Shown here piece by piece: positions 8,479-16,328 of a stretch of DNA of 34,066 nucleotides. The stretch's first letter is position 1, and each line of letters starts with the position of its first letter. Below the pieces are notes generated by a model. That model was not told the DNA's origin and did no database searches. It saw only the letters and a program-made list of their open reading frames with translations. Position numbers and translations under genes: made by a program. This DNA comes from Alphaproteobacteria bacterium (GTDB lineage Bacteria > Pseudomonadota > Alphaproteobacteria > Reyranellales > Reyranellaceae): positions 1-34,066 of the forward strand of contig JAFKFL010000038.1 in assembly GCA_017308235.1 (NCBI GenBank), given 5' to 3'.

Positions 8479-8798
8479 CGATCCTCTCGAAAGGCGGGAA
8501 TGCTGCTCATGCAGGCCAATGGCTCTCGCTTGGAGCGTTAAAGAGCGCGAACGGTCCCGCTACGCACCAGGTTAACCGCGTAATAACTATTATCGATCTT
8601 CTGTAAGTACAAATGTACGGTTCTTCTGATCTGCCTACATATCTACAACTTTATGCATTTTCGCGAGCTTGAGGCCCTCGTCGGAGCGTTAGTAATCACT
8701 AGCATCCCCTCGAATTGGTCAAAGTTTCGTTCGCAATGATGGATGTTGTGCGAAATTCTCTTTGTCTGCTTGGCGACAGGAACTAGGGCGCGCGGTCT
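8479..8798. other. Non-coding gap upstream of the LOG gene
   Basis: No convincing gene is seen here. The stretch is AT-richer than its surroundings near 8578-8625 and contains GTACAAATGTAC (8608-8619, arms GTACA/TGTAC), which may belong to the promoter of the LOG-MBL pair. No FixK-type box is present. Confidence 0.4.
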
Positions 8799-8987
8799 TT
8801 GGCGATGCCCATCTGACGCCGAACCCTTGCGGCCGACGCCGGCTATTACAACGGACTCCGGACACATCTGCCCCTGGACAAGGTTTCGCCGGGCCATCGG
8901 CCGATATAACGATCCGGTCGACGCGCCGCTCAGCCGATTCGCGGCGGATTTCATCATGAATATCGCCGGATGTAGTTTTCGGCAGGC
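8799..8987 (+). pseudogene. 3' remnant of a DDE transposase gene
   Basis: The DNA matches the 3' end of the transposase at 29440-30456. One frame reads AGYYNGLRTHLPLDKVSPGHRPI, against AAYHNEVRTHLSLAKDAAGHRPI in the full copy, and the following DNA CGGCGGATTTCATCATGAAT nearly repeats the full copy's end at 30423-30442. An upstream GATGCCCATCTG corresponds to its EAHL codons, but in a different frame, so indels have occurred. The catalytic region is missing, and only this scrap remains between the LOG gene and nnrS. Confidence 0.75.
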
Positions 8988-9100
8988 ACGGGCGCCTAGC
9001 AGCTGCCAACGTGCCACCCTGCACGCCCGTCTAAGCCGCATGCGGTGTCAGGCTGACCGTCGCTCCCCATTGACGTGCGTCGGACGCGGAAACCGAACCG

Positions 9101-10291
9101 TCAGTAGTTGGTGGCCGATTGCTTGGGCAGACAGAGCAAGGGGGCATAGAGGCCGGCGAAGCCCAGGAAGGCTGCGGCCCAAGCAAAGGCCGCGACATGA
9201 AGAAGTGCAATGCTCCAAGTCGGCAGCACCACCGCCGCAATACGAGCGACGGCGGCGATCCCGGCGAGAACGTAGACCGCCTGCAAGCCGGGCGAGGCTG
9301 ACAACGCACGTCCGGCATGGCCGAGGCTCGCTCGGCTCATGACGGCAAGTGTCATGATGCCGATGGCGCCAACGGTCCAGGCATGGATGCCCGCGCTCGG
9401 CGCGATGCTCCCGAAAGCCGCGAGTGCGGCGAGTACGAAGCCCAGCGGGACGAAGGCGAAGCCAATATGCAGGATCAGGACAAGGCGGTCGGCAAAGGTA
9501 CGATCGCCGGCCCAGCGCGCGAGCCGCACAGCGTTGGCGACACCCGCCACGGCGAGGACGGTGCCGGTCGGTCGCCCGTCAGGGTGGACCGCCCACAGGA
9601 CGAGGGCTGCGGCGCTCAAGACCATGCAGCCCGCGTCGAAGCGGTCGAACGACGTCGGCAGACGGCCGGGACCGCACCGCATCAGCCAGTTGCGCGTGAA
9701 GCTCGGCGCGATGCGGCCGCCCACGACCATGATTAAGAAGATGATGAGGCCAATGCCGAATCGCGTGGCGTATTGGGCGTGGCCCTCGACATGCGCTTCG
9801 AAGTGAAAGGCGAGGTTGGTTATCGCCAGCAGCGCGAGGACCGCCACGATCTTGAGGTTGCGCCAATTCTTTCCAGCAAGGATCTCGCGGGCGACCGCGG
9901 CGGTCATCAGGATCAGGAAGGCAGCGTCGATCAACGCGGCGAGAAGCGCGCCGATCTCCGCCGACAAGGCGACCGCAAGGCGGCCAGCGAGCCATACCAG
10001 AACCAGCCCGAGCAAGGGAGTACTCTGAAGCGGCAGGCGGCCGGTCCAGTTGGGGATCGCCGTCAGGACGAAGCCCGAGATGATTGCGGCCGTGTAGCCG
10101 AACAGCATCTCATGCACGTGCCAGTCGAGCGGCGAGAAAGCGGTCGTAAGCGACAGCTCGCCATAGAACATCGGCAGCCACGCTAGGACCGCCAGTCCGG
10201 CATAGACGGAACCCAGCAAGAAGAACGGCCGGAAGCCGTAGGACAGCAAGGCAGGTCCCGAGTAAGGGCGCACGCGAGGGATTGAGGCCAT
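9101..10291 (-). CDS. nnrS: NnrS family haem-copper membrane protein
   Basis: A 396-residue, almost wholly hydrophobic protein with about twelve predicted spans. It shows the NnrS N-terminus LLSYGFRPFFLLGSVYAGLA, then WHVHEMLFGYTAAIISGFVLTAIPNWTG and GRIAPSFTRNWL, all typical of the family. NnrS proteins protect cells against nitric oxide stress and are commonly controlled by NnrR. It is the last gene of a minus-strand run sdhB-CBS-nnrS, starting 26 bases after the CBS stop. No NnrR-type palindrome was seen directly upstream, so transcription probably comes from before the sdhB-like gene. The start ATG 10291 fits the family but has only a weak ribosome site. Confidence 0.93.
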   Translation of the reverse strand: MASIPRVRPYSGPALLSYGFRPFFLLGSVYAGLAVLAWLPMFYGELSLTTAFSPLDWHVHEMLFGYTAAIISGFVLTAIPNWTGRLPLQSTPLLGLVLVWLAGRLAVALSAEIGALLAALIDAAFLILMTAAVAREILAGKNWRNLKIVAVLALLAITNLAFHFEAHVEGHAQYATRFGIGLIIFLIMVVGGRIAPSFTRNWLMRCGPGRLPTSFDRFDAGCMVLSAAALVLWAVHPDGRPTGTVLAVAGVANAVRLARWAGDRTFADRLVLILHIGFAFVPLGFVLAALAAFGSIAPSAGIHAWTVGAIGIMTLAVMSRASLGHAGRALSASPGLQAVYVLAGIAAVARIAAVVLPTWSIALLHVAAFAWAAAFLGFAGLYAPLLCLPKQSATNY

Positions 10292-10317
10292 GTTGGATTC
10301 CAGATCGACGGAATACG

Positions 10318-10764
10318 CTACCGATAACCGATGCCCATGACATAGTCGCGTAGCAACGCCTCCTGGTACTCCGTTCCTTCCAGAAGAGCGAGCAGAGCAT
10401 CGCGGGCGTTGATCACGCCTATCGGCTTGAAGTCGTCATCGACGATGGGAATGTGCAGAAGGTTGCGTTCCTTCATGATTGACCAGACATCGTGAAGCAA
10501 CTCGCTAGGGCGGCAATAAGTGACATCCTTAGTCATCACCGCGGCAACGGGCGCGGTGCAGCCGCTGCCACTACAATGTCCGAGCTGGCGCACAATGTCG
10601 GTCTTGGTGACGACGCCCACCATGGCTTCCGTCTTGCCGCAGGCGACGACGAGATTCATGTGTCTGTCATTGAGCAATCTGGCAGCTTTTGTCAGCAGGG
10701 CGTCGCCGTCGATGACAACGAGACGTTCCCGCGCCACGGGTAACATGCTTTCGACGAATGTAAT
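10318..10764 (-). CDS. CBS-pair domain protein, possibly with an ATT start
   Basis: Two CBS motifs fill the protein: about residues 15-65 (LLNDRHMNLVVACG, then MVGVVTKTDIVRQL) and about 80-135 (MKERNLLHIPIVDDDFKPIGVINARDALL). The gene lies 46 bases after the sdhB-like gene and 26 before nnrS, in the same direction. ATG 10746 has no ribosome site and would trim the first strand. In-frame ATT 10764 lies seven bases after GGAGG and gives ITFVESMLPVARERLV, which looks like a natural N-terminus. Coordinates use the ATT; if it is not used, the start is 10746. The likely role is nucleotide sensing. Confidence 0.85.
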   Translation of the reverse strand: MTFVESMLPVARERLVVIDGDALLTKAARLLNDRHMNLVVACGKTEAMVGVVTKTDIVRQLGHCSGSGCTAPVAAVMTKDVTYCRPSELLHDVWSIMKERNLLHIPIVDDDFKPIGVINARDALLALLEGTEYQEALLRDYVMGIGYR

Positions 10765-10810
10765 GGATCCCCCTCCGCTCGATCGCGAACGGCATCGCCA
10801 GGCATCGGGA

Positions 10811-11626
10811 TCAGGTCTTGCGTTCGGCGATCATTTTCTTGATCGACGCGATGGCCTTGCCCGGATTCAACCCTTTCGGACACGTCCGGGTGCAGTTCAA
10901 AATGGTGTGGCAACGGTAGAGCCGAAATGGGTCTTCGAGCCTGTCTAGCCTTTCGCCGGTCGCCTCGTCGCGGCTGTCGGCGAGCCAGCGCCAAGCCTGA
11001 AGAAGGACGGCAGGACCGAGGAACCTGTTACCAGTCCACCAATGGCTCGGACAGCCCGACGTACAGCAGAAGCACAGGATGCACTCATAATAGCCATCGA
11101 GCCGGCGACGCTCCTCCTGGGACTGTGGGCGCTCCTTCCCTGGCGCCGGCGTTTCGGCGTGAAGCCAGGGTTCGATCATCTCGTACTGCGCAAACACCTG
11201 CGTGAGATCGGGAACCAGGTCCTTAATGATCCGCATGTTCGCGAGAGGATAGATCGACGCGGGCGCCTGCGTCTCGGAGATGAATCGGGTGCAAGCCAAC
11301 CAGTTCGTGCCGTCGATGTTCATGGCGCACGAGCCGCAGACACCCTCGCGGCATGACCGACGGAAGGTCAGCGTCGAATCGATCGTATTCTTGATCCATA
11401 TGAGCGCGTCGAGCACCATGGGCCCGCACGCGTCGAGGTCGACCGCAAAGGCGTCGAGACGGGGAGTCCGGCCGGAATCGGGATCGTAACGATAGATCTG
11501 GAACGTCTTTACCCGACTAGCCCCGGTCGGGGTGGGCCATGTACGTCCCCGTTCGATGCGCGACTCGGATCCGACGCCAAAGTTTTTCGGCACTGGAAAC
11601 CGCTTCATGAACGGCGTACGCGACAT
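10811..11626 (-). CDS. sdhB: Succinate dehydrogenase/fumarate reductase iron-sulfur subunit (orphan)
   Basis: A 271-residue SdhB-type protein. The N-terminal ferredoxin domain holds the [2Fe-2S] ligands in SCREGVCGSCAMNIDG, and the C-terminal domain the [4Fe-4S]/[3Fe-4S] ligands in ECILCFCCTSGCPSHWW and CHTILNCTRTCPKGLNP. All expected cysteines are present. ATG 11626 is chosen; ATG 11650 and 11608 are also possible because no start has a strong ribosome site. No flavoprotein or membrane-anchor gene accompanies it. It heads a CBS-nnrS run, so it may be a second iron-sulfur subunit used with a complex encoded elsewhere, or serve another electron route. Confidence 0.88.
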   Translation of the reverse strand: MSRTPFMKRFPVPKNFGVGSESRIERGRTWPTPTGASRVKTFQIYRYDPDSGRTPRLDAFAVDLDACGPMVLDALIWIKNTIDSTLTFRRSCREGVCGSCAMNIDGTNWLACTRFISETQAPASIYPLANMRIIKDLVPDLTQVFAQYEMIEPWLHAETPAPGKERPQSQEERRRLDGYYECILCFCCTSGCPSHWWTGNRFLGPAVLLQAWRWLADSRDEATGERLDRLEDPFRLYRCHTILNCTRTCPKGLNPGKAIASIKKMIAERKT

Positions 11627-11821
11627 CTGACTCGAAGAGCGGATGATCATCGGCGTTTTCCGTCACCAGGACCACGACCCGAACATGGAGCGCGTTGCTG
11701 CAAAAGCCTGCAACTTCATTCTTGAGCGCGCGACAGAATGGCGCTCTCCCGCAGCGCCGCCTCCGCTACTGCTCCGAAGCGCACTATATTCAAGGGACAA
11801 ACGCGAAAGGCCTCCAGGGTC

Positions 11822-12034
11822 ATGCACACCACGAAGCGTCTGCGCAAGCCTCTGCCAGCGAGGATCGCTCATCTGGACCGACTCCTCGACGAGGCGCTGA
11901 AAGTGACATTCCCGGCGAGCGATCCGGTCGCCATTACTGTGGATCTGGAATTCTCCAGACGTGGAACGGTCGCTGTCGTCGAGCCTCGCATGCCACGAGG
12001 GCGCTTACGCAGTCGATCTCGACCAGTCAAATAG
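11822..12034 (+). CDS. Small conserved-looking hypothetical protein (70 aa)
   Basis: A 70-residue basic protein starting MHTTKRLRKPLPARIAHLDR. Its core LDEALKVTFPASDPVAITVD resembles a short motif (L-D-x-A-L-x-x-T-F-P-A-S-D-P) seen in small alphaproteobacterial proteins of unknown function. No membrane span or signal peptide is present. It lies 26 bases before the DUF2945 gene on the same strand, so the two probably share a transcript. The ribosome site is weak (CAGGG). The upstream gap 11651-11821 shows no FixK-type box. Confidence 0.55.
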   Translation: MHTTKRLRKPLPARIAHLDRLLDEALKVTFPASDPVAITVDLEFSRRGTVAVVEPRMPRGRLRSRSRPVK

Positions 12035-12060
12035 TCCGCATTCGCTTCGGGAAAGACCTC

Positions 12061-12276
12061 ATGGCCAGGACATTCAAGATAGGCGACCACGTTGGCTGGA
12101 ATTCGGAGGTCGGGTCGGTCAGCGGCCGCATCGTGCGCGTGCACACGAAAGACGTGAACTACAAAGGATACGTCCATCACGCGAGCGAGGACGATCCGCA
12201 GTATGAGATCAAAAGCGACAAGACCGATCACGTCGCCCTGCACAAAGGCCGGGTGTTGCGGCGTCTTGGCCGCTGA
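12061..12276 (+). CDS. DUF2945 / hypervirulence-associated TUDOR-like domain protein
   Basis: A 71-residue protein consisting of one small beta-barrel. It shows the family pattern FKIGDHVGWNSEVGSVSGRI near the start, then VNYKGYVHHASEDDPQYEIKSDKT and a C-terminal HKGRVLRRL. DUF2945 proteins occur widely in rhizobia and other proteobacteria; no enzymatic role is known. ATG 12061 was chosen because the match begins there and GGGAAAG precedes it. It follows the 70-aa gene closely and is followed at once by an inverted repeat that may end transcription. Confidence 0.82.
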   Translation: MARTFKIGDHVGWNSEVGSVSGRIVRVHTKDVNYKGYVHHASEDDPQYEIKSDKTDHVALHKGRVLRRLGR

Positions 12277-12303
12277 CCGCGCCCTGTTGTCGCTTCGGCG
12301 CGG
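12277..12303 (+). terminator. Hairpin directly after the DUF2945 gene
   Basis: CCGCGCC (12277-12283) and GGCGCGG (12297-12303) form a perfect 7-bp stem with a 13-base loop right after the stop codon. There is no T-tract, so it may be a weak or Rho-assisted end, or an mRNA-stabilising hairpin. Confidence 0.35.
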
Positions 12304-12367
12304 CCACCTGTGAGGTCGCAAGCGCTCCGCCACACAGAAGGGCAGCCGTAGCCAGACAGGGCTTCAC

Positions 12368-12640
12368 CTATGAGTCTGTGCTTGCCCACGTCAAGATCGT
12401 CTGGACGGCGGCGAGGCCTGGATCATCGGATTTTCGCAGCACAGTAAGGAGCTGGAACCACTGGTCATCGTTCCCGCGTTCGATGAATTCGTGAACTGCG
12501 CCAGCCACGAAATCCGTCACAGTCATTGATGCCACGCTAGCTCGTCGCGTCACCTCTACCATGACGACGGGATCCAGAGTTGCTAGCACAGCGGCGGCGA
12601 CGGCCGGCTGATCGAGCTTCGCGATGAGTTCTCCAAACAT
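12368..12640 (-). CDS. Hypothetical protein downstream of the nar operon (90 aa)
   Basis: A 90-residue helical protein with no signal peptide or membrane span, starting MFGELIAKLDQPAVAAAVLATLDP. I do not recognise the family; the alternation of small hydrophobic residues suggests a compact helical bundle. ATG 12640 lies after AGAAGG; a GTG at 12652 is in frame but the ribosome site is too close to it. The gene lies 62 bases after ppiC and has the same direction, so it could be the last member of the nar operon. Confidence 0.6.
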   Translation of the reverse strand: MFGELIAKLDQPAVAAAVLATLDPVVMVEVTRRASVASMTVTDFVAGAVHEFIERGNDDQWFQLLTVLRKSDDPGLAAVQTILTWASTDS

Positions 12641-12702
12641 GTTTGCGGTCACCTTCTCTCGTGCTCATGCTCTTCGGCCGGCGTGCGTTGAGCCTCTGAC
12701 GG

Positions 12703-13419
12703 CTATTGAACGAGCGGCGTAGCCGCCGCGGCGAGATCGGCGCCATGAATGTCGGCTCGACCAGCGAGAACGCCAACATACTGTCGGATGGCCTTCTCCT
12801 GTACTGTTGCGCATAAACGCTCGACGAGGCGCTCTCGTATCGTCTCGAATGGCACTTTGACCCCGGGAATGCGTTTGTCTACCGCCACGATGTGGAACCC
12901 GTAGCGCGTCTTTACCAGTTCATGAAGCACGCCCGCTGACCCGAACCGGAACAGCGCTTTTTCAAACTCGGGTACGGTATCGCCGCGGGCAATCTGGCCA
13001 AGATTGCCGCCCTGTTGTCCGGAGGGGCAGTTCGACAGTTCACGGGCCAGCGCTTCAAAACGGTCCGGTTCGCGCAACAAAGCGTTGAGTGCTTCCTCGG
13101 CCCGCTTGCGCATCTCCGGCACATTTACGTGGGCCGTGACTTGAAACAAGATGTGACGGGCATGGACCAGGTCCCCGCTCTCGAACTCGCGTGGGTGCTG
13201 CTCGTAATAGCGTCGACATTCTTCCTCGGTGGGTGACGGAGTGCACACCTCCCGAACGAGAAGTTCTTCGATCGCGGCATCCACTTGCGCATGGGCTTCG
13301 CACTGCCCGTCCAGCAATCCGACGGCAACCGCTCGCTGCCTTAATAGTTCGCGGGCCGCCGCGAATTCGGCGCCATCACCGGATGTCGTTACCGTGACGC
13401 CATTGACCGACACTGTCAT
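12703..13419 (-). CDS. Parvulin-type peptidyl-prolyl isomerase (PpiC/NifM-like)
   Basis: A 238-residue protein. The N-terminal half is helical; the parvulin domain covers about residues 80-180, with ARHILFQV, LSNCPSGQQGGNLGQIARGDTVPEFEKA and the end TRYGFHIVAVDKR. It has no signal peptide, so it should act in the cytoplasm. ATG 13419 overlaps the narI stop in ATGA, linking it firmly to the operon. PpiC genes directly after narI are a known arrangement in proteobacteria; a role in folding or assembly of the nitrate reductase is inferred from the position. Confidence 0.9.
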   Translation of the reverse strand: MTVSVNGVTVTTSGDGAEFAAARELLRQRAVAVGLLDGQCEAHAQVDAAIEELLVREVCTPSPTEEECRRYYEQHPREFESGDLVHARHILFQVTAHVNVPEMRKRAEEALNALLREPDRFEALARELSNCPSGQQGGNLGQIARGDTVPEFEKALFRFGSAGVLHELVKTRYGFHIVAVDKRIPGVKVPFETIRERLVERLCATVQEKAIRQYVGVLAGRADIHGADLAAAATPLVQ

Positions 13420-14135
13420 GAGCGCACGGGCTCCTTGGCCCGCGTTTGCGGCGTGCGTACGATCTGATAGGGCCGGAAGAGATAGGAGAGCGTGCCGGCC
13501 CCGCTCCAGATGTGAATCATACGTGTGAAAGGCGACACTAAAAACAGGGTGAAGCCAAGAAGGATGTGCAGTTTATAGGTGAGCGGCACATCGACCATCA
13601 GTGCCGCCGCCGCCCCGTCGAGGGTCACCACGCCCTTGACGTAGCTTGTCAGCGTTTCGAACAACGCGCCGTCCATGTGGAAAGCTGACAGAGGCACGGT
13701 CAGGAGGCCGAGCGCAAGCTGCAACCACAGCATCAATGCCACTGCGATATCCCACTTTCGACTGTTGAGGCGGATGCGCGGATCGGCGAGACGCCGATGC
13801 AGCAGGATCGTCAGGCCGACGATGGCGACGAGGCCGGCGATACCGCCGATCACCATCGCCAGAAGCTGATGTGCGACGGGATCGAACGCCCAGTCGACCG
13901 CCCAGTGCGGCGCGAGGAACCCGGCGAAATGCCCGAGGATCACGATGATGACGCCATAGTGGAACAGGTTCGATCCTAGTCTCAGCTCGCGTTTGCGCAG
14001 TAACTGCGAGGAGTCGCTCTTCCAAGTATAGGGTTCGCGGTCAAATCGGATCAGGCTGCCGATCAGAAGAACCACCAGACAGATATACGGGTAGACGCCG
14101 AACAGCAGCGCGTTGACGTATGAATTCGATAGCAT
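13416..14135 (-). CDS. narI: Respiratory nitrate reductase gamma subunit (cytochrome b)
   Basis: A 239-residue membrane protein with five predicted spans that passes quinol electrons to NarH. Two histidine pairs fit the haem ligands: the H-x9-H pair in FHYGVIIVILGHF and the H-x17-H pair in KLHILLG...MIHIW near the C-terminus. ATG 14135 follows TTGGAGG; the ORF extends 29 codons upstream but into narJ and without family likeness. It starts 14 bases after the narJ stop and overlaps ppiC by 4 bases. Confidence 0.96.
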   Translation of the reverse strand: MLSNSYVNALLFGVYPYICLVVLLIGSLIRFDREPYTWKSDSSQLLRKRELRLGSNLFHYGVIIVILGHFAGFLAPHWAVDWAFDPVAHQLLAMVIGGIAGLVAIVGLTILLHRRLADPRIRLNSRKWDIAVALMLWLQLALGLLTVPLSAFHMDGALFETLTSYVKGVVTLDGAAAALMVDVPLTYKLHILLGFTLFLVSPFTRMIHIWSGAGTLSYLFRPYQIVRTPQTRAKEPVRS

Positions 14136-14149
14136 CGCGGATCCTCCAA

Positions 14150-14785
14150 CTAGCTCGCCGGGGTTTCGGCTGACGACGCGGAAGTGGCGGCGACCCCCGA
14201 AAAGGCCGGTTCTTCGGCCCAATCACGGTCAAGGGCTTCAACTCGTTCATTGACTGGGGGTACCTTGGCCGCATCGATCGGGCTTTCGCCAGCGATGACG
14301 ATCAAAGCTTGCAGGATAGCGGCATAGCGGCTGCGGCGGGCAACGAGCGAACGGCCGATCGTCCGGAGGATTTGAACGCAGTCGGTAAGCATCTCGCGCG
14401 CCTCGGTAATATCGCAGCAGCTTAGATACTCGAGCACGACCGGTAGAAAATCCGGCAGTTCACGCGCCGAGAGTTCGAAACCCGTCCGCTCGTAAATTTG
14501 TTTGAGCTCGACCATAGCTTCACCACGGTCGCGGCTCTCGCCATGCAGATGCTCGAATAGGTGCAACGAAAGGGCACGCCCCCGATCGAACAGGTCGACA
14601 TAGTGTTCTTCGGCGGCCAGAAGTTCGCCGCTGTTGAGTTCGTTGATCAGGTCCAATAGACCGCGGCGTTCGCGAAGTTCCACGAAAGACGAGGCTCGGA
14701 TGACTTCGACAATGTCCGGTAATGCCCGCCGCATCTCTTCGGAGGGATAGGAGAGCAAAGCGCTGAAAGCCTTGAATACAAGCAT
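14150..14785 (-). CDS. narJ: Nitrate reductase molybdenum cofactor assembly chaperone
   Basis: A 211-residue soluble helical protein of the NarJ/TorD fold. It shows FKAFSALLSYPSEEMRRALP at the start, EEHYVDLFDRGRALSLHLFEHLHGESRDRGEAM in the middle and ELPDFLPVVLEYL, the usual NarJ landmarks. NarJ holds NarG-NarH until cofactor insertion and membrane attachment to NarI. Of two in-frame ATGs, 14785 has the better spacing to GAGGAG (6 bases); 14791 follows that site at once. The gene starts 10 bases after the narH stop. Confidence 0.95.
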   Translation of the reverse strand: MLVFKAFSALLSYPSEEMRRALPDIVEVIRASSFVELRERRGLLDLINELNSGELLAAEEHYVDLFDRGRALSLHLFEHLHGESRDRGEAMVELKQIYERTGFELSARELPDFLPVVLEYLSCCDITEAREMLTDCVQILRTIGRSLVARRSRYAAILQALIVIAGESPIDAAKVPPVNERVEALDRDWAEEPAFSGVAATSASSAETPAS

Positions 14786-14795
14786 GACCATCTCC

Positions 14796-16328
14796 TCAGG
14801 TGTCCAGCGGCCGGACTGGGGTCAGCTTTCGGCGGCCCATCTTGCCGCCGAACAGGGTCGAGCGCGGCGGTCCGAAGTCGCAGCCATTTCCAAAAGTGAA
14901 GCCACAGGAACCCTTTAGGCCATATGCATCTTCCGACGACTCGCGATGACTTGTGGGGATGACGAAACGGTCCTCGTAATTGGCGATTGCGAGATAGCGG
15001 TGCATATCCTCGACTTGCGCAACCGAGAGGCCTGCCTGGTCCAGAACGGACCGTCCGTCGCCGTCGCCAAGCTGGCGCTGACGGAAGTAGATGCGCATTG
15101 CCAGCATACGTTCGAGCGCCGTGACGACGGGCGCCTCCGCGCCCGCCGTCAATAGATTGGCCAGATAGCGTATCGGGATGCGTAGCGAGCGCACGTCGGG
15201 GATTGCGCCGTTGGTCTCGATGGCGCCGGCATTGGCGTGCGACTGGATTGGTGAGAGCGGTGGCACATACCAAACCATCGGCAGGGTCCGATATTCCGGG
15301 TGGAGCGGGAAGGCGATCTTCCAGTCGACCGCCATCTTGTAGGCGGGCGAACGCTTTGCCGCCGCGATCCAGCTATCGGCAATACCGTCGGCACGGGCCT
15401 GAGCCTCTATTGCCGCATCGTTCGGATCGAGAAAGAGCTTGAGCTGCGCCTCGTAGAGGTCCTGCTCATCCTCGACGGACGCGGCACTCTGGATGCCGTC
15501 GGCGTCGTAGAGCAGCACACCGAGATAGCGGATGCGGCCGACGCAGGTCTCCGAACACACGGTCGGTTGGCCGGCCTCGATGCGCGGATAACAGAAAATG
15601 CACTTCTCTGCCTTCCCCGAGGTCCAGTTGTAATAGATCTTCTTGTAGGGACAGCCCGAGACGCACATGCGCCAGCCGCGACATTTGTCCTGGTCGATCA
15701 GCACGATGCCGTCTTCCTCGCGCTTGTAGATCGAGCCTGAGGGGCATGAGGCGACACAGCTCGGATTGAGGCAGTGCTCGCAGAGCCGCGGCAGGTACAT
15801 CATGAAGGTGTTTTCGAACTGGCCGTAAATGTCCTTCTGGACGGCCTCGAAATTATAATCCTTCGAGCGCTTGTCGAACTCGCCGCCGAGGATTTCCTCC
15901 CAGTTCGGACCCCATTCGATCTTGTCCATCGGCTTGCCCGTGACAAGCGACAGCGGTCGGGCCACCGGCGACGTCGGCAGTTCGGGCGCCTTCTGCAAGT
16001 GCTCGTAATCGAAGGTGAAGGGCTCGTAATAGTCGTCGATCTCGGGCAGATGCGGATTGGCGAAGATCTTGGCCAAGATCGTAAGCCGGCCGCCCTGCTT
16101 GGGCACGATCTTGCCGCTTTTCTTGCGCTCCCAGCCGCCCTTCCAGCGCTTCTGGTTTTCCCAATCCTTGGGATAGCCGATGCCGGGCTTCGTCTCGACA
16201 TTGTTGAACCAAGCATATTCCATGCCCTGGCGTGAGGTCCAAACGTTCTTGCAGGTCACCGAGCAAGTGTGACAGCCGATGCACTTATCGAGGTTCATCA
16301 CCATCGCGATTTGAGCGCGGATCTTCAT
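14796..16328 (-). CDS. narH: Respiratory nitrate reductase beta subunit
   Basis: A 510-residue iron-sulfur electron carrier between NarI and NarG. The first ligand set is C16, C19, C22 and C26 (CIGCHTCSVTC). Further sets are CEHCLNPSCVASCP and CRGWRMCVSGCP, where Trp replaces a Cys and marks the [3Fe-4S] cluster, and CIFCYPRIEAGQPTVCSETC. This is the full four-cluster pattern of NarH. Its ATG overlaps the narG stop in ATGA, indicating translational coupling, and narJ follows 10 bases later. Confidence 0.98.
   Translation of the reverse strand: MKIRAQIAMVMNLDKCIGCHTCSVTCKNVWTSRQGMEYAWFNNVETKPGIGYPKDWENQKRWKGGWERKKSGKIVPKQGGRLTILAKIFANPHLPEIDDYYEPFTFDYEHLQKAPELPTSPVARPLSLVTGKPMDKIEWGPNWEEILGGEFDKRSKDYNFEAVQKDIYGQFENTFMMYLPRLCEHCLNPSCVASCPSGSIYKREEDGIVLIDQDKCRGWRMCVSGCPYKKIYYNWTSGKAEKCIFCYPRIEAGQPTVCSETCVGRIRYLGVLLYDADGIQSAASVEDEQDLYEAQLKLFLDPNDAAIEAQARADGIADSWIAAAKRSPAYKMAVDWKIAFPLHPEYRTLPMVWYVPPLSPIQSHANAGAIETNGAIPDVRSLRIPIRYLANLLTAGAEAPVVTALERMLAMRIYFRQRQLGDGDGRSVLDQAGLSVAQVEDMHRYLAIANYEDRFVIPTSHRESSEDAYGLKGSCGFTFGNGCDFGPPRSTLFGGKMGRRKLTPVRPLDT

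Noticed and set aside
14895..15740. Plus-strand frames opposite narH
   Set aside because: Long antisense frames are expected in GC-rich genes and show no family features.
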